From assembly GCA_022414725.1 (NCBI GenBank), contig CM039462.1, forward strand, positions 17,384,577-17,448,576: DNA of 64,000 nt, given 5' to 3'. This stretch comes from Microglena sp. YARC (lineage: Eukaryota; Chlorophyta; Chlorophyceae; Chlamydomonadales; Chlamydomonadaceae). Below the pieces are notes generated by a model. It saw only the letters and a program-made list of their open reading frames with translations. It had not been told where the DNA came from and did no database searches. A program made the position numbers and the translations under genes. Below are positions 61,001 through 64,000 of this stretch, one piece after another (position 1 is the stretch's first letter; every line of letters starts with the position of its first letter).

Positions 61001-63275
61001 TTCTGGTCGGCTGGGATGGCAACAACGCAGATGAGAGGAAGAAAGGAAATCGCGCCAAAGAGGAAGTATCAGAACGCAGGGATACTCCAATTCCGACGAC
61101 TCAGACTAAGAACTACTGATTGCGCCGGCTGGTCCAGGTATTATGTCGGGCTCTGCGGCTCAGGCTACCCCGGGCTACCCCCTCGACGCAAAGCCCTCGT
61201 GGTAATCCTCGCATCCGCACAGGCCAAAAGACAGCGGGGGATAACCTGTACATGCTACGGCTGTGCTACGGGTCGAATCGTGCCGTGACATTGAAGTCCA
61301 GTATTTTGGGATTCGTATTCTTGGGAATGCACACACAGAACGTCATGCTTTGTTTTTTTTAAGGACGATATTTTGTGAAAAGATGCTAGGAACGCTTTGA
61401 TTTGAATTAGTTATGTTGCTGCCGAAGATGACGAGCAGCCTTAAAGGTTGAAGCCATATACAGTAAACAAGTTCGAGTTAAAATGTATTTCAATCGGTGC
61501 AGTTGGCCACTGCTCCAATAATCCATTCCTCGATGCGGGTAGGGCCTACCTGAATACCTGGTGTTAGGCCTACGGGAAATAGCTGCATGCTGTGCACGTC
61601 TAGCTAGGCATTACCGCGTTTGTATATGCCAGTCATAATGCCACCAATCATCAACATACAACTGCTTCCATCAGTGTCACATGTTTTCATTCCAAACAAA
61701 ACTGACAACAAGGGGGATTATTAATGCTGAGGTACTTCCTTGTCTGCGTCTAAGATTTTTGGCATCAACTCTAATTGTCGAGGGTGTCCAGTGCCCCAGT
61801 CTATGGATTGGGGGATGAAAACATTACAAATCGGATAACTGTCATTGTTTGTTTAAAAAAAGCTCGTGTATCGGACTTATCTAGGGTTTAGGACTGTAGG
61901 GTTATTTTACCCGGTCCTAAAAGATGGTACATTATGCTTGCATTACGCCACAAGTACGACAGTACTGTTGCTTGGCTTCGTGACTTGTTTGTATATTTAA
62001 TACAATAGTCAACAATACATCACGCCCCCTAATAATCTGAAGTGTCCAAGACACTGGCCCGGCCTGTGGATAGCCTCAATTGTAGTGGCCCTGAGAGGCA
62101 CTGGTAAAGTACCCAACCTAGTATGGGATTCGCCTCAAGGGGTCATTGTTCGGAACCATTCTGAGACTCGCATTCGGTCGGACCATAGCTTTTGTTCTAG
62201 AATGATCGAAGGGAAATAACAGCACCCCGATCCTCGTCTCCACCCTACTGTTATTATTTCTTGGCTGGGCTTCAATTATGAATTTCACTTCGTTCTAGTC
62301 TGAACTATGGCCTGTAAAAATGTATTTATATTTCTTGGCTTCAATTTTGAAGTTCACTTCGTCCTAGTGCAAACCATGGCCTGTCAAAATATGCGTGTTA
62401 ACCTGTCAGTGTGAGAACCAGGAAAAACACCCACGTCCCAGTCAAAATTTGATGCAATATAAAAAAGCGTACGTTAAAACACGCATACACACCTCTTGAA
62501 TGTGCGAGTTGACACGCAGGCACGTATGTGTTGAACTACCCTGGATCTGACTGTACCTTTCTACTCGCGCTAATCGCAGTGGAGCACTCCAGGCTGGCTG
62601 CATAGCTTGTCAAAGAACCCTGAAGGTGATTGCCATCAGAGGGATTGCCAATTTGCTACATGTGAGATCATGGTTGAAGTACCCCCCCCCCCCCCCCCCC
62701 CCCCCCCCCGACCCTCGGCTCCTCGAGTCCTCGTCCTGCTGACTATTCAAGCCCTACAATCATGAGGGCACTTCGCTCCCTGCTTCGCTCCAACTCTTGA
62801 TTCGGGCAGCTTTCGTGCAGTGTTAGAATCTATCCGTATAGCCCTGCCGACATGCGAAGCAGGAATCGCAACTGAGGAGTTCGAACCTGCGCAATATTTG
62901 AATTCCAAAGGCCCGTGCCCACCAGGCGTGCCCACCGGTGAACCGGTTAGTTACCTTGAAGCTTCCCGCTAACCGGGCTTGTGTTCGCGTAGGCATTGGG
63001 ACCACGCCATCTCTTTTCATCGCTCGAGCTGCCTTCCCTACAGTCAGGCGTTCAAAACTCGAACCGTGTGGAAGCAGACTATGAGTAGTCGGTACATTAG
63101 CATAGTCAATACATGAGAACATGGCTGATTTGAACACAACACTCCCATGTACCGATGTGTAAGCTTGGCTGTTTTCTTCGGGCATGTATGCACACAAGCT
63201 GCTCTGACTGAATTCAGCTTGCGAAAGCGCAACTGATAGCATCGTCTGCAGGGGGCAAGCTTGCCGGTGTGCAGC
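61001..63275. other. divergent intergenic region
   Basis: Lies between the starts of two diverging genes and should hold both promoters. It includes an inverted family B copy (61405-61480), a duplicated segment with TTATTTCTTGGC and TTCACTTCGT (62250-62370) and a 26-C run (62684-62709). No TATA-like motif can be assigned confidently, and the open frames there lack splice or family support. Confidence 0.5.
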
Positions 63276-63465
63276 ATGAGCAAAATGCTGAAGAAGATGG
63301 GCATGGGATTCCTCGGGGCTGGCAAAGCCTCGACAAGCGCGAAATATCTTCTGGAAGTGGAGGTATTGGAATTGGATGGTTTGCCGGTCGCAGTGAAAAA
63401 ATGCAGAGTGTTGTGGTCGAGGAGCTCGAAAGTCAAGGCAACCACAGTCAAATCAGTCCGAAACG
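63276..63465 (+). CDS. NT-C2 gene, exon 1
   Basis: 63 codons plus one base; start is the first true ATG of the frame. Ends at Asn plus G before GTGCGT. Confidence 0.68.
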
Positions 63466-63623
63466 GTGCGTGATGCGATTTCCCATTTATGCATGCTCGA
63501 GCCGGAATCACCTTTCTAATCGGCTCCAATCTGTATTGATGGGCAGGAGTGGCAAGTTTCAACCAATGTCTGAGTCAGACAGCCACTATCAGCCTTGGGG
63601 CCTACAACTCCTATGAGCCCAAG
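63276..63623 (+). CDS. NT-C2 domain protein (EEIG1/EHBP1, PMI1-like), 5' part
   Basis: Exons 63276-63465 and 63547-63623 are split by an 81-nt intron (GTGCGT to GGGCAG) and join in phase 1. ATG at 63276 opens MSKMLKKMGMGFLG, then AKYLLEVEVLELDGLPVAVK, KCRVLWSRSSKVKATTVKS, RNGVASFNQCLSQTATISLG and AYNSYEPK. The order of strand LEVEVLELDGLP, then RVLWSR, then NGV.F fits the N-terminal C2 domain of the EEIG1/EHBP1 family, which in plants includes PMI1-type proteins of membrane and organelle-movement function. The next donor is GTGAGC at 63624; the remaining exons lie beyond the window. Assignment by pattern only. Confidence 0.65.
63547..63623 (+). CDS. NT-C2 gene, exon 2
   Basis: GA joins the leftover G to make Gly; 26 residues (GVASFNQCLSQTATISLGAY, NSYEPK) end in phase 0 at GTGAGC. 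Confidence 0.68.
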
Positions 63624-63644
63624 GTGAGCCGATGCCAGAATAAA

Positions 63645-63796
63645 TAGGGAACGGCAAAAATATATCATATGATGCCGTGTCATATCTGACAGTATGACCT
63701 GGCCATTTATAATCAATATCATACAATGCAATTTGTGTTAAATCATATGATATCATACTTGCCTTTGGTCAACATCATTTGATATAGCGGTCCATA
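63645..63796. mobile_element. hAT-like MITE family D
   Basis: Starts TAGGGAACGGCA 21 bases after the exon 2 donor and ends CGGTCCATA; flanks AGAATAAA (63637-63644) and AGAATGTA (63797-63804) match at six of eight positions. Interior ATGATATCATACTTGCC as in the other copies. Confidence 0.65.
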
Positions 63797-64000
63797 AGAA
63801 TGTACCGTACATCTTCCATTATCGTTCGTCCGCAGTGAGTAGATGTAATTATTTGTACATGGGAGAGATGTAATCTGTCAGACCCCTAGCATTAAGGAAA
63901 TAACACCTTGAACAAGGGGAATGCATAATCAACAAATTGATAAATTCATCAGGTTATATAAATAAACTAATACATGAAATATGCAACTTGGGAGCTGCTT
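63797..64000. other. intron of NT-C2 gene to window edge
   Basis: AT-rich. A CGTCCGCAG acceptor-like site at 63834 would read TGA at once in phase 0, so no third exon is called. Confidence 0.45.

Noticed and set aside
62823..63562. Minus-strand frames of 139 and 172 codons at the right edge
   Set aside because: They overlap the start of the NT-C2 gene in antisense and show no family pattern or splice support.

Overview
The window reads as nuclear DNA of a eukaryotic alga with a very repeat-rich genome. The evidence is small coding exons joined by canonical GT-AG introns of 0.1-6 kb, a predicted chloroplast-type transit peptide, tRNA-derived SINE-like repeats, hAT- and Harbinger-like MITEs, and dozens of minisatellite arrays. 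A prasinophyte-type green alga would fit, but nothing here fixes the species. There are no bacterial operons, rRNA genes or CRISPR arrays. Most long open frames are low-complexity frames through tandem repeats.

Layout. 1-12.3 kb: tandem repeats, mainly one satellite of about 95 bp, interrupted by a 1000-N gap. 12.3-15.3 kb: minisatellite, a foldback element and dispersed repeats. 15.3-23.5 kb (+): a split gene for an unrecognised Pro/Gly-rich protein; two exons need a one-base correction in C homopolymers. 23.5-28.9 kb: repeats, including two adjacent Harbinger-like elements. 28,978-40,935 (+): a five-exon gene for a SRPBCC (polyketide cyclase/START-like) protein, 214 aa, probably plastid-targeted. 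41-43.8 kb: repeats. 43,835-61,000 (-): a twelve-exon gene for a secreted TroA/BtuF-like (Peripla_BP_2) substrate-binding protein, 533 aa after one frameshift correction, with a signal peptide and a C-terminal hydrophobic tail. 61.0-63.3 kb: divergent intergenic region. 63,276 to the edge (+): first two exons of a NT-C2 (EEIG1/EHBP1, PMI1-like) domain protein.

The most unusual signal is how the introns are built. In the two best-resolved genes, many introns contain partial copies of their own exon boundary, meaning exon end plus 5' splice site or 3' splice site plus exon start. The copies are sometimes single, sometimes tandem (about 50 units of 40 bp in intron 3 of the SRPBCC gene), and in one case an exon is copied in inverted orientation. 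MITEs and retroposons with clear target-site duplications are layered on top. Exon phases were checked by hand; all family names rest on pattern recognition, not on a database search.
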